Source: Hippasteria phrygiana (taxonomy: Eukaryota > Echinodermata > Asteroidea > Valvatida > Goniasteridae). From it: a stretch of DNA of 64,000 nt. Positions 20,259-30,474 of this stretch are shown in pieces; position 1 is the stretch's first letter, and every line of letters starts with the position of its first letter. The translations under genes and the position numbers were made by a program. Below the pieces are notes generated by a model that was given only the letters and a program-made list of their open reading frames with translations, was not told where the DNA came from and ran no database searches. The stretch is from contig JAZGUH010000443.1 of assembly GCA_037893225.1 (NCBI GenBank), positions 496,001 to 560,000 of the forward strand, given 5' to 3'.

Positions 20259-20500
20259 TTAACCATCCACATATTCTTTGGCCATCTGCACAAAGCTAAG
20301 CATCATGGCTTTCAATTTACTTTCAACTTGAGACATATCGATACAAGAATAAAGAAAACAAAAGGATGTGAAAATCATTACAACCAACAAGGTGCACAAG
20401 ATTCGGAGTTTTAGACCGACTTGTGTCATGAAGATAAAAACCACTAATATCACGACATTAAGTGTGATAACGGCTAAAAACTTGTTGTGATCAACATAAA
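20259..20500 (-). CDS. Small hydrophobic tail ORF of Ty3/Gypsy copy B
   Basis: The minus-strand frame from about 20500 to 20259 encodes the same two hydrophobic segments and short polar C terminus seen in copy A. One extra base near 20515, relative to copy A, puts it in a different frame from the integrase ORF, which ends LLQQL and a stop. This supports either a separate downstream ORF or a frameshift. Function unknown. Confidence 0.6.
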
Positions 20501-20505
20501 GAGCC

Positions 20506-21510
20506 CTATAGCTGCTGTAATAAAACAGATCTAGGTTCTCGGAAATGGTTTCTATGTTTCCCTTTCGTCGTTCGCTGTGATCTTCTGAGAGAAGGTAACT
20601 TTTTCTCAGGACTCGTTGATTCCACATTGGGTATCACCACTGCAATATCAAAGTCTGATTCAGAACTAGAAGTAGAATCCCTTACTCTACCTTGACAAAC
20701 GGGAGTAGGAGCTGGCTTTTCTTCATGAACGAGAGATGCAGGTACGAACTTCAACTCAACGGAATTAACTGTCTTTCTACTACCACCTCCTTCTGCTAAC
20801 TCGATGATGTAATCATAATTATTGGGATTTGGTCGACCAATAACAAGGTATTTGTCTGAAAGATAACTATCTTGGATTTTATTTCGACCCTTGGCGTGAT
20901 TCCGCAGGTACACAAGATCTCCAATGTTAAAGACGTTAGGATTCATCTTACGGTCGTAAATATGTCTATTTTTTTGTCGCTGCTGCCGATTTTTGGACCT
21001 AGCCAGTTTATATGCCTCCTGCAATCTTCGTTGGTGCGACACGACCCAGTTTTCCTCCAAGGTAGAATTCTTCTCTCCTCGATTCAAAAGTACATCTACT
21101 GACAAACAAGGTTCCCTCCTAAACATAAGATAAAAGGGACAAAATCCAGTAGATGAATGTGGTGTAGAATTATAGGCATATGTCGTCAGCTCGGGGAGGA
21201 ATCCAGACCAATTACGTTTCTGTGTAGCTGTAAGTGTACGTAGGAAATCGTGCAATGTACGATTGAATCGTTCGCACTGAGCATTCCCCTGGGGGTGATA
21301 TGCGGTTGTACGAGATTTGTTTATGTTGTATATGTTACAGAGATATGAAATCAAATTTGACTCGAATTGTCTCCCCTGATCTGAATGAACTCTTACAGGT
21401 GCTCCATATTTTAGAAACCATTCTTTAACCAAAACAGTCGCTGTTGTTTTAGCCGTCTGATCCTTAGTTGGCACAGCAATTGTGAACTTGGAAAACACAT
21501 CAGTAATCAC
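20506..21510 (-). CDS. Integrase core and C-terminal domain, Ty3/Gypsy copy B
   Basis: The 334-residue frame includes VITDVFSKFTIAVPTKDQ, an intact [11 protein letters not shown] box and [17 protein letters not shown], so the second and third acidic catalytic positions are visible. The C-terminal module ([17 protein letters not shown]) and the Ser/basic linker follow. The first catalytic Asp lies in the neighbouring frame (21530-22474) because of the shared one-base excess at about 21532-21540. Confidence 0.88.
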   Translation of the reverse strand: MITDVFSKFTIAVPTKDQTAKTTATVLVKEWFLKYGAPVRVHSDQGRQFESNLISYLCNIYNINKSRTTAYHPQGNAQCERFNRTLHDFLRTLTATQKRNWSGFLPELTTYAYNSTPHSSTGFCPFYLMFRREPCLSVDVLLNRGEKNSTLEENWVVSHQRRLQEAYKLARSKNRQQRQKNRHIYDRKMNPNVFNIGDLVYLRNHAKGRNKIQDSYLSDKYLVIGRPNPNNYDYIIELAEGGGSRKTVNSVELKFVPASLVHEEKPAPTPVCQGRVRDSTSSSESDFDIAVVIPNVESTSPEKKLPSLRRSQRTTKGKHRNHFREPRSVLLQQL

Positions 21511-21529
21511 AAGAACATTCTCTATATTG

Positions 21530-22474
21530 CTAGAAGTAGGTTTCCAAAACTGTCAAGTCGATAGCAATAACTTCTAATGGGTTATTAGCAACCACATGAC
21601 CAAGTGGGTTTCTGGCTGTAGGCCTAGGAAGTTTGGCAACAGCACAACGCTCACAATTCTCGATCCACCGTTTAACATCGGCATACATGTTAGGCCAATA
21701 GCATCGGGAACGAACTAACAAGAAAGTTCTTTCTATTCCCTGGTGACCAAACTGATCATGTAGGCTGGTTAAAATATCGGATTTTAAGGATGATGGTAAC
21801 ACAACCTGAGTCAAGTTTCCTAACTTCGGATCTTGAACTTCCCTATGAAGTACACCATCAACTAAAGAGAACCGTTTAATATGTCGCAACATTGTCTGTA
21901 CTGCTCGTGACTCGCCTCTTCGTTGCTGCCTAGATAGGGCTGGATATGCTTTGAAGTATTTTAGAAATTGTGCTATGTCTGAATCACTGTTTTGCAAATC
22001 ACTTAACTGTTCATTGGTATATGTTGGAAATACTGATATGTGATTAGATATTGTGGATTGTATTCTACCAGAACCTAGCTCATATGCTTCTTCATTCACT
22101 TTAAACTGCAAATCAACAGGAAGGAATGACATTGGAATAACTGCCTCACTGGAATCTCTAACATAAATTTCTGAAATGAGACTGGTGTCATGCTTTTCAC
22201 TGACATCAAATTGACGAGAGAGTGCATCAGCATTCTTGTTAATTCGACCCGGACGGTGAACAATCTGAAAATCGAATGATGCGAGTTCCCCAACCCATCG
22301 CTGCTCCACAGCGCTCAACTTGGCATTCTTCAGGTGTATTAAAGGATTATGTTCAGTTCTGACAACAAACTGCGAGCCATACAAATAGTCTTTAAATTTA
22401 TCAGTGATTGCCCACTTCAGACCTAATAACTCCAATTTCCGTGAACTATAATATTTTGTCCATTTTCTTCTCAC
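21530..22474 (-). CDS. RNase H C-terminal half and integrase N-terminal half, Ty3/Gypsy copy B
   Basis: The 314-residue frame starts within RNase H (YYSSRKLELLGLKWAI, later GRINKNADALSRQ). It then shows the HHCC zinc site (LHDQFGHQG and CERCAVAK) and the first catalytic box (VIAIDLTVLE). It ends at a stop caused by an extra A, at the same position as in copy A. Confidence 0.88.
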   Translation of the reverse strand: MRRKWTKYYSSRKLELLGLKWAITDKFKDYLYGSQFVVRTEHNPLIHLKNAKLSAVEQRWVGELASFDFQIVHRPGRINKNADALSRQFDVSEKHDTSLISEIYVRDSSEAVIPMSFLPVDLQFKVNEEAYELGSGRIQSTISNHISVFPTYTNEQLSDLQNSDSDIAQFLKYFKAYPALSRQQRRGESRAVQTMLRHIKRFSLVDGVLHREVQDPKLGNLTQVVLPSSLKSDILTSLHDQFGHQGIERTFLLVRSRCYWPNMYADVKRWIENCERCAVAKLPRPTARNPLGHVVANNPLEVIAIDLTVLETYF

Positions 22475-22475
22475 A

Positions 22476-22612
22476 AGTCGAACAGTTGTTCCGCCTCCGG
22501 GTATCGTTGGACAGTCGTATTTTGTCCGCAGGCGTTGTCATTATCAGTCATAATTACCAGCGCGTACGTTATGTTAATACGCCCGATGTTTCGACATGTC
22601 TAACGACTTGAC
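22476..22612. mobile_element. MITE of the TCAAGTCGTTAGAC family, copy 1
   Basis: The reverse complement starts TTTAGTCAAGTCGTTAGACA and ends CGACTTGTG. A second copy in the other orientation is at 43555-43701, and shares GCGGGCGTATTAA and CGCCTGCGGACAAAA. It borders the truncation of Ty3/Gypsy copy B. Confidence 0.75.
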
Positions 22613-22613
22613 T

Positions 22614-22850
22614 AAAGCCCCGTTTCCATATAGGCGTAAGAAATGCAGAGAGCAACACAAACAGCACCCATCGCAGACATACGGAAACATTTCCTCCGTA
22701 AACGTCGCGGCCTCGCGGGCAACCCAGATAGACGTAAATTATCTCGCAGACGATCGGCAAAGTTGAACTTGTTTCAACTTTGCCGATCATCTGCGTATTT
22801 TTACCGTTTGCCCGCCGATCGTTTCGGTGAATGGAAACACATTTCCGCCA
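22614..22850. mobile_element. MITE with central perfect hairpin (CCGTTTCCA family)
   Basis: The ends CCCCGTTTCCATAT and GAATGGAAACACA are loosely inverted. The centre at 22750-22795 contains GATCGGCAAAGTTGAA and its perfect inverse around a 4-5 nt loop. Sequences beginning CCCGTTTCCA occur at the ends of several DNA-transposon MITEs. The superfamily is not decided here. Confidence 0.62.
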
Positions 22851-25390
22851 CAGAATCAATCCCACAATGCCATGCAGAGTACCCGATGTTTCCGCTTGTA
22901 TTTTATTGAAATGAATTGAATTAAAAAGAGTTTGCACTCAAATAAGAATGATTTGTTGAGCGCCGCTAGCTATATTGGACAAGCTAGCTAGATGCTTTGG
23001 ACGCAATTACGTCGCGTATCGGATCGATCGCAGCACCCTCCAGACGGTCGCAGCACGTCCCGCTTACGACGGTTTCGCGTACTGCCTGCGCAGTATGTGA
23101 AGGCGCAACGGCGATATGGAACCAGGCTTTACAATCTCCAGGCGGATATTCAAATATGCAACCAGCTGGGCATGTATATGCATCAGAAGCAGTCAATTGG
23201 ATTCAATCTGAATTCAGCAGATCGTCTTTATCCGATCCGTTCGATTGCTGGGCACGGCAAACACGCTGGCGTAATCTCACCTCCAGTGCATGGGTCTTCG
23301 GTTTTTTCAATGGTTTTGCGCTGCAAGGACTAGTTTCTAAAACAAGTGCTGCAGTTTTGTGTGGTGATTAGCACGTGTAGTTCGGTACAGTAAGGCGCAT
23401 AACACTTTACGGTGCACATAGCTGTTCGGTATGGCAACTTGAACTTTACGCTCCATTGTGAAACGATCACGTTTAAAGGAGAATTCCAGGCTCTATAATA
23501 TTTTATCTAGTCTAAAAGAACATACACTAACATACATACTGCGCCGAGAGTTGGATTTTCTTTGTTATGGAGAACGACACAAGCGCCCTTTATATTTACG
23601 ATTTCTTGCCATTCAGCAGTACAAAGGGCGCGTCCATACTGTTCGAAATTCCCGCGACATCCGGGAGATTATGACGTAGTGTCCGCGCCTCAATGGAAAT
23701 ACATGGTTGGCTACGTGCTGTATGCACTGTATCACACCTAGACGCAGCTTACTGCATATGAATACGTATGTTTTATAAGGCGCCCGACTATTGCGTGTAT
23801 GCGTAAGGCTGATGTTTACTTCGACTTGACGTGCTGCAATTTATCGTGGTTTTTCAATTTTTTTTTAGAAGAGCACAAAGTCTGTTCTGGTCGGAAAGAA
23901 AATATGTTAGGCACTGCATCATCTCGAAGATTCTTAGCCTACCCCAGGAGAACTGCCTGCCGATTTTCCTCGAAGCAATCTGGTTCGAAGTCGTCGCGTT
24001 TTTATATTGTTCAGCCATTTCTTACAAATATCCGGTCGTTTGGGGGATTGGGAATTTGGAAGAAGCTGAGACCCTTTCGAGAATTCGGATTATTTGTGCA
24101 GCCAAAAGCTTGCCAAATCGTCATGATGTTGCTGTACTACAGCACGACCGAGTTTTGCTTTAGCAGTCAGGCAAAAATTCGCCAGGAATATGGAAAACAG
24201 ACGTGCGTCAAGGAACAACACTGCCACGTTCTCGTGTGTGTTGCATTTACGGACAATGATTTACGGCACTCACACAGCTCAGGCCGCGGGGCCGGCTGGG
24301 TACCCGGCCGGCCGGCTTGGTAGTGCAGCCATACGTCACAGTATCCCGGATGTACCGATATTCCAGAGCAAAAGGGCGGCTCGCATGACGGCAGGCGCGT
24401 TATGAAAACATCTCCGGTTTATACGATTACCGAAACCAATCAAAATGAAATAGAAAGTAAGTCACAATTGCAATTAACGTTCTTTAACATTATGTTATTA
24501 TAAACTCAGGGTGGACTTTTGCACGCTGCATTACACAACAAAAATGTCGAAAATACCGTCGATTTTCACCGTTGGAAAATGGCAGAAAGATATGCCATGC
24601 TTGAAACAGGAGAATGGAGGAGATCATCCGTTATTGTGCTCTTATTGCGGATCACAAGAAACAAAAATTGAAGCTGCGCGGAATTGTGTACGCTTTCGTG
24701 AGGGGAATTCGTCGATCCACGACGAGATGATTCGCCGAATCCCGTTCGCGCTATTTCATCAGCGGTCAAGACTTTACAATATTCCCAAAACAATCCCGAT
24801 CGGGCTTTGCAATATTCAACTTCAGGGGCTGAAATGGAAATGGTACGCAACTAGGGAAAAAATCCACTTCAGAAATAAGGAATCTCTGATTAGGGCCTAC
24901 CTGATTTCTTTTATCCTCGTCTTTAGGCCAAGTAAAAAAGAACACCAGTTGATTAGGCCTATCCCGGCCTTCCGCATCCTTTTTCAAGTTTAAAGCCGCA
25001 TCTTTTTCCCCTGAACAAAACCAAGAGTTTTCATGAATTTCATTTCCCGAGATTTTAGACTTCTACAAAGCCAACAAGGGCGGTGCTAATAACAAGCTGG
25101 TGGTAATTTTGAACTGAAAATTTGGCGACCATTTTGAATTTAAATGCTTGATGGCCATCTTGGAAAAAATAAAAAAATAAAACGGCCTCATCCTCTTCTT
25201 TTAAAATAAAGAAAAACCCGGACGATCAGCAAGTTATTGTTTTTACTTGTCCAAATTTGCAACTGGAAAAATATTTTTTTTGAATCAAACACTTTGATTA
25301 CGTTTACAATTACACTGTGCAAGAACCATAGGGATGGCTGACTAAACCTTGTTAAAAACGTTAAATCTCTTCGCAGTATTTGCAACATAT
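22851..25390. other. No recognisable gene; several chance ORFs
   Basis: Open frames of 110-174 codons occur at 22997-23371, 23799-24323 and 24511-24993, but none shows a motif I can recognise, and there is no splice or homology support. The short piece 23138-23172 (CTCCAGGCGGATATTC...) recurs inverted at 43514-43547. A GC-rich GGCCGG palindromic patch lies at 24284-24321. Confidence 0.5.
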
Positions 25391-25391
25391 T

Positions 25392-25425
25392 GGGCAAGAT
25401 AGGCCAGTTGGCACAGCGCCGGTAC
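25392..25425 (+). repeat. tRNA-derived SINE head fragment
   Basis: GGGCAAGATAGGCCAGTTGG followed by GCGCCGGTACGG matches the 5' third of the tRNA-like element at 16681-16715, then breaks off. Confidence 0.55.
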
Positions 25426-25447
25426 GGCCACAGCCAATTATTATATA

Positions 25448-27062
25448 CTACTCAAAAGAAGTTAAGGGTCAAAAATATTTGTGCATATAAATATAAGCTA
25501 ACGAGCTAAAATGGTGACGACTAATGACAACATCATTCTTTGATGGCTTAAGAACAGAAAACACAAACAAAAACTTTTGATCAGACACTAGTTTATTACC
25601 CTGATGAAAAAAAGTCATGTACCCCCAAAATGATGTTCACACAAGTCGCAGAAGCTTTAGTAACTGGTGTAGCGACCGTTAGCATTCACACATTCTTAAC
25701 AACGTTGGCGCATGCTGTAAATCAGACGTTGGAAATGACGTTGAGGGATCGCTTGCCATTCTGGGACTAATCGCTGAGCCAGTTGCCGGAGGTTGACGGC
25801 AGGGACATGATGTGATCGAACTCGCCGCCCTAGTTCATCCCACGCATGCTCAATGGGTGACAAGTCGGGTGAATATGCAGGCCAATTATCCATGTGCTTG
25901 CTGAACGTTCTGCTGCTGCAGGAAGTCGGTCACCACCCTGGCACGATGAGGTCTTGCGTTGTCGTCCTGGAACCAAGCTCCTGGTCCAATCCGCTGCAGA
26001 AGTGGCATTACCAGAGGTTGAACAATCTCGTTGAGATAACGCTGACCAGTCAAATTTCCGTTGACGATGTACAGAGGGGTTCTGTGGTTCATGGATATCC
26101 CCGCCCACACCATCACACTTCCTCCTCTAAATGATAGACGTTGAGCAACGTTGACATCAGCAAATCTCTCTCCTTGGCGACGATAAACACGAGCCTGGCC
26201 ATCATTGAACTGGAGCGAGAAGCGTGACTCATCTGTGAACATTGTCTCTGCCCACTGACCACGGTTCCACCGGATATGACGTCTGCACCAATCTAGGCGA
26301 GCCCTTCTGTGACGGTCAAGTAGTGGTAGTCGGACTGCAGGACGCCGGCATCGCAAACCTCGGTCTCGCAGACGATTCCTAATGGTCTGGTCGGACACGT
26401 TGGTGCCTCTGGCAGCTCAGAGTTGATCCCGAAGATGTCTAGCGGTCACAAAGCGCTGTCGCAACGCCGTTATCATCAGGAAGCGGTCTTCTCGTGCAGT
26501 TGTTGATCGGGGTCTTCCAGAACGGGGGCGATTCTGCACAGCATTAGTTGTCCTGAACCTCTGCCAGAGTCTGCCCATAACGCTTTGGCTTACACTTAGA
26601 CGCTGAGCCACAGTTATCTGAGTTTGTCCATCTTGTAGCCAGACAATGGCCCTTCCCCTGTCTTGGATGCCGAGTTGTTGTCGAACCATCTTCAAATTTC
26701 AAGTGATGATGAATGGAAAATGCTCAGCCATTTTATTGCTAAAATTGGCATGAATGGAATGACAATCATGCAAAACACGTGCAAATGGTGCATGAGGTAG
26801 CACAATGGTTGTTTCGAGGCAGTTTGTCAGTTTAGTCTGACTAAGTTCGTGCTTCAAATCCATGAAAAGGAAATCTGGGTTAAGTTAAAAAGTTTCTAAA
26901 GATAAGTGCAATGATTACATGTCCCATAATAACGTGATGTCTATAGTCCAAATGACAACCCAAAGGGGGATATTCTGACCCTATCTGGCTTAAAAAGACA
27001 TTATAGTGTACTTACAAAAATGATCAAAAAATTTCCTTTGACCCTTAACTTCTTTTGAGTAG
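25448..27062 (-). mobile_element. Tc1-like DNA transposon, complete but inactive
   Basis: The termini CTACTCAAAAGAAGTTAAGG (25448 on) and its exact inverse (ending 27062) are flanked on both sides by TA (25446-25447 and 27063-27064), the Tc1/mariner target duplication. The 1615-bp element encodes a single transposase on the minus strand. Matching inverted repeats of at least 28 bp indicate a fairly young copy, though the gene is broken. Confidence 0.95.
25696..26695 (-). pseudogene. Tc1-type DDE transposase, two breaks
   Basis: From 26695 leftwards the protein begins MKMVRQQLGIQDRGRAIVWL and has an N-terminal helix-turn-helix region ending in a GRPRSTT AT-hook-like motif. The catalytic core shows FTDESRFSL, then WFQDDNARPHRA, then YSPDLSPIEHAWDELGRR. 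The spacing fits DD34E. Break one is an in-frame TGA at 26417-26419, after which the frame resumes unchanged. Break two is a frameshift near 25886-25893, between the second Asp and the Glu. The enzyme would have cut and pasted the element at TA sites. Confidence 0.93.
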
Positions 27063-27739
27063 TATACATCATCATGCTTTAGTTAGATTCCATGACTTTT
27101 CCCTTGAATATCAAGTTTCCATGACTTTCCATGACTGTGGACAGGTGCTGGGGGGGGGGGGGGGGGGGGGGGAGACACAAAGCAGTGCCGGTGTTGTATG
27201 AAAATCGGACTCCTTTCCCCCCATTATTGGTTAAACGCTTTCCCGTGACCGGCAACTCTCCTAATTATCTTCACTTTAGGCATGTGCAGTATGTATTTTC
27301 TAGTAACTGAAATGAATGCTGCCTAAAGAGTTTGGGTGGGGGGGGGGGGGGATTTCCCGAAGTGCATTTTTTTGTGGGTGTGGGGGGGGGGGGGAATCCC
27401 CCGCCCCCGGAACCCATGTTCCGGGCGGGGGAAGGGGGGGGGGGGAGTCCCCCGCCCCCGGAACCCATGTTCCGCCGCCTATAACTGTAGGAACCCTGTA
27501 CAAAAAGATTATGCAGTTGGCCAAGATTCGTAAAAAATAAGGGGCATCGTATTACACGATTGGTAATCCTCCAATTTTTTTTTTACCGAATTATTACGAA
27601 ATATCTTACTAGACTGAGTTAACAGTAGTCTCAATCATCCTGTGAAATGATGGCACCAGGTGTGCTGTCGTTGTCAAGAAAAGTGGAAATTTATATCGTT
27701 TTCCCAACGATTTCCAGCGCGCCCCGGACATGCTGCCAT
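27063..27739. repeat. G-rich MITE remnants and dispersed repeat
   Basis: A run of about 23 G at 27150-27172 is followed by 27184-27282, which matches 49102-49204 in reverse orientation (shared AAAATCGGACTCCTTT, TTATTGGTTAAA). At 27336-27478 there are G runs and a tandem pair containing CCCGCCCCCGGAACCCATGT. The segment 27600-27720 (GATGGCACCAGGTGTGCTGT...) recurs at about 29160-29250. No gene. Confidence 0.65.
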
Positions 27740-27741
27740 TA

Positions 27742-27983
27742 GCCTTTTAGAGGTATGGCGGACACAATAGGAGAGGGCGCTATTTGATTTGGGTATACCT
27801 TTTGTTAAACCACAGGAAATTTCAAAGGTGAAGATTAGGCATGATCTATGGATTGTACTATGGATTGTACTTCAACTCGAAACAATATCTGATTCCGACT
27901 TTCACTGGAATTTGTGTTTTTACAAAATGTTTACCCAAATCAAATAGCGCCCTCCTATTGTGTCCGCCATACCTCTAAAAGGC
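27742..27983. mobile_element. MITE with approximately 60-bp inverted repeats and TA duplication
   Basis: The left arm GCCTTTTAGAGGTATGGCGG and right arm CCGCCATACCTCTAAAAGGC are inverted copies, extending through AATAGCGCCCTCCTATTGTG. TA flanks at 27740-27741 and 27984-27985. It is inserted just upstream of the dispersed repeat at 27993. A solitary right half occurs at 56611-56670. Confidence 0.88.
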
Positions 27984-27992
27984 TAATTCGGG

Positions 27993-28184
27993 GCGCGCCT
28001 TGACTAAAGGCTATCATCCGCCCGACGGTTGAAAACGAGAGCCATTTTTCTCTCGTTTTCGCCATCCAACAACGCAAAACTTTGAACAGGTCAGTGGAAC
28101 AATATTTCCTATAAAATACTAACCCCCAAATCCGCCCATTTCTGAAAATTGCAACAATAACCAATCATGTACACTACATTTAAA
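27993..28184 (+). repeat. 194-bp dispersed repeat, copy 2
   Basis: It matches 15618-15811 closely, including CAACAACGCAAAACTTTGAA and CCCCCAAATCCGCCCATTTC. Confidence 0.85.
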
Positions 28185-29128
28185 GTGAAAAAAAAACTCA
28201 CGTAGTTAAATAATAAAAAAAAACGAAAAAAACAACACACACCCAGAACAGTAATCAAACCATATCCTCTGAATTTGGAAACTGTTATTATTTGGAGTGA
28301 TTTATTATTTTTGGTAATGGCCTTTTCATTCAGCATTTTTTAAAGCAACATGCATGCACCCTTATAGAGCTTGAACATAATTTATATACACTAAAGACTT
28401 TGTTTAAAGATGCCGAGTCTGTTCTTTTTGGGTGTGAGACCCCGAAAAAAGAAATATTTATATTGAATTGCTAATTTGTTAAGCATTAGATAAGTCATGA
28501 GCTTTCCAATGAGCCATTCCACACAAAAAAACAACGATCGAGGACAAGTAACACAGTTAATATTTGCAATTTCCTCATTCTTAAAAAGTCTTAATCACGT
28601 TTTTAAATTTCTGATTTCATAAATTGTAAAAACTCCTAGAGAGATTTCGGAAATTTAGTATTTGATTTGGTTTAGTTTGGCGTATGTCAATTTGTTTATG
28701 CCATCCTTTGTAACATGCAGATACAAGCAAAAATACATACAGAAATACAATGGTGACAATAATTATAGCCGTTCAGCTAAAATGTTTAGATAAATTCTTA
28801 CAATAACAATACACGTTACTTGTCGAAATGATTCGAGTCATAATCTTAAAAACTCTCAGGTTTGAGCAAAGCTCTTGATCTTCGTCTGGTGTCGATATTG
28901 GTGACAGAAGGAGGCTAAGCAGGAAAGAGAAACTACGGGTTAGGGGCGTAATTTTGAATTAAACTGAAACTGCAGCACTGCGTGATGAAAATGGTTTTTG
29001 AAACTTTTTGACAATGGCAGGGTTGATTATCGTCTGCTCACTAGAAAACTGTTCCAACATGCCATTATTAAAGGTACTACTGTATACATGTACACCTCCA
29101 AACATAAAAAAAACCAAACTACTGAATT
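28185..29128. other. AT-rich stretch, no gene recognised
   Basis: No ORF with a motif and no clear inverted repeat is seen. Confidence 0.5.
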
Positions 29129-29255
29129 TTTATGAAATACATTACAATACTTGACTAAGTAAATAATCTCAAGAAATGTGAAATCATGGCACCCTGTGTG
29201 CTGTCATTTTCAAGAAAGGTGGAATTTTTATATTAATTTCCAGCCATGGTCGGCT
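29129..29255 (+). repeat. Dispersed repeat related to 27600-27715
   Basis: The words GGCACCCTGTGTGCTGTC, TTTCAAGAAAGGTGGAA and ATTTCCAGC align with 27650-27718. It is a decayed relative. Confidence 0.65.
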
Positions 29256-29349
29256 AACCATCGTTGCTTGAAAAAAACTGACTTCTTTTCAAATACTACC
29301 CCAATGTACAAACTTTAGTTAGTCCACATTTTGTTTCGCAATTGGTTAC

Positions 29350-29377
29350 CAGGAGCGGATTTAGGATTTTCCAAACT

Positions 29378-29415
<38 letters not shown>

Positions 29416-29604
29416 CGTAAAATGTACAATGCAGCTAATGGTGAAGGCAAGTTGTGGCGCCAAAGGCGTGCCTGCCCGCCCTGCAAGACGGGTCTGGGTG
29501 CTAGAGGGGTCTTTTTTGTAAAACTTTTGAGTCTCTCTCCATCTGCTTTTTTTTTCTTAAAAGAAAGGGGGGGGGGGGGCGTGCACCCCCTGGATCTGCC
29601 CCTG
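29350..29604. mobile_element. hAT-like MITE, GGGGCGGATCC family, with 30-plus G run
   Basis: The left end CAGGAGCGGATTTAGGATTT and right end CCTGGATCTGCCCCTG are inverted. GTTAC occurs directly outside both ends (29345-29349 and 29605-29609). The interior has a G run at about 29379-29412. It is the same family as 6478-6735. Confidence 0.8.
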
Positions 29605-29799
29605 GTTACACATCTGTAAACGGGTGCAAGCCAGCTGGTCTAGTTCCCCCACCTGATAATTCTCTGACGTCTATACATTCCTGTTTTGTCTGAAGTAGGG
29701 TCAGACTTAAAGAAGACCATTTTTTTCTCTTAATTATCCCAGCATCTATGCACACAAAACTTTAATCAGGTCAGTGTTACATTTTTTGCTGTAAATTAT

Positions 29800-30188
29800 T
29801 TACGGCTGTGCATCCGAACCGGTTACCTGAGTACCCGTAACCAAAATAACATATTTCTGAAACAATGAAAAAGAAAGTTTTTGAATGCTGTTTGTGGGAA
29901 ATTTTCAAAATGAGAACCATGGTACATGGAGAAACAAAACAGATAAACATTTATGATGCTTGAAAAAAATGCAATTTACACCGTAAAGCTAGCCTACTGC
30001 ACAGACTTGCATCCTGCTGCATTGATGCACAGATGTGGTATTATTAACATGCGGACTTTTGAACAATATGAACAGCAATTTCCAAGATTTCATTTTTGGG
30101 ATTTTTTTTCAACGGGTACCTGGATACCCAGGCTTGTTTTCAATCGGGTACTTGATCCAAGTAACACCCGTAAATGCACACCCCTAAA
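29800..30188. mobile_element. MITE inserted in a decayed dispersed repeat
   Basis: The left end GGCTGTGCATCCGAACCGGT and right end GTAAATGCACACCCCTA are roughly inverted. Sub-terminal ACCTGAGTACCCG and CGGGTACCTGGATACCC also pair. Sequence on either side (29720-29795 and 30189-30264) matches the two halves of the 194-bp repeat at 15618-15811, which dates this insertion after that repeat. Confidence 0.68.
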
Positions 30189-30327
30189 ATGACTACCGTA
30201 ACCCTCAAATCCATTTATTTCTGATAATTACAGCGAAAGCAAATGTTGTATACTACCTTTAAGTGTTTTAGCTTTCAAATGATTCTTAAAATTGATTACA
30301 AGAGTTAAAAAAAAAACAAAAAAAAGA

Positions 30328-30474
30328 TTACATAAAGGTGTCAGACCAATCTTTGAGGCAATTGTAGCAATCCATTGCATTCTTTGTATTGGTCGATGCC
30401 GTTTCCATCAACCAATCGGTGAAGAGGTCCTTGTTCTTGTTAAGGATCAGGAATTGGCCCAAGACATTGTAGGC
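30328..30474 (-). CDS. BANF1: BANF1 last coding exon
   Basis: It encodes residues 47-94 and the TAA at 30330-30328. It carries the GQFLIL, DLFTDWL and DCYNCLKDW helices that form the dimer and LEM-binding surface. A possible AATAAA on the minus strand lies at about 30214-30209, within an old repeat. Confidence 0.94.
   Translation of the reverse strand, partial: AYNVLGQFLILNKNKDLFTDWLMETASTNTKNAMDCYNCLKDWSDTFM

Larger units (their letters stand above)
19646..22475 (-). mobile_element. Ty3/Gypsy LTR retrotransposon, copy B (5'-truncated, inverted)
   Basis: On the minus strand this copy runs from the second half of RNase H through integrase to the 3' LTR and is nearly identical to 895-3715. 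It stops abruptly at 22475, where copy A continues with DNA encoding the first half of RNase H. The adjoining sequence (22476-22612) is a MITE. Copy B keeps longer frames than copy A and so is the less decayed of the two. Confidence 0.92.

Noticed and set aside
23799..24323. 174-codon plus-strand ORF
   Set aside because: No recognisable motif or repeat similarity; it begins in AT-rich DNA and ends in a GC palindrome.
24511..24993. 160-codon plus-strand ORF with a CSYCGS motif
   Set aside because: A single CXXC is not enough for a zinc finger. I recognise no domain, and the overlapping frames on the other strand are similar in length.
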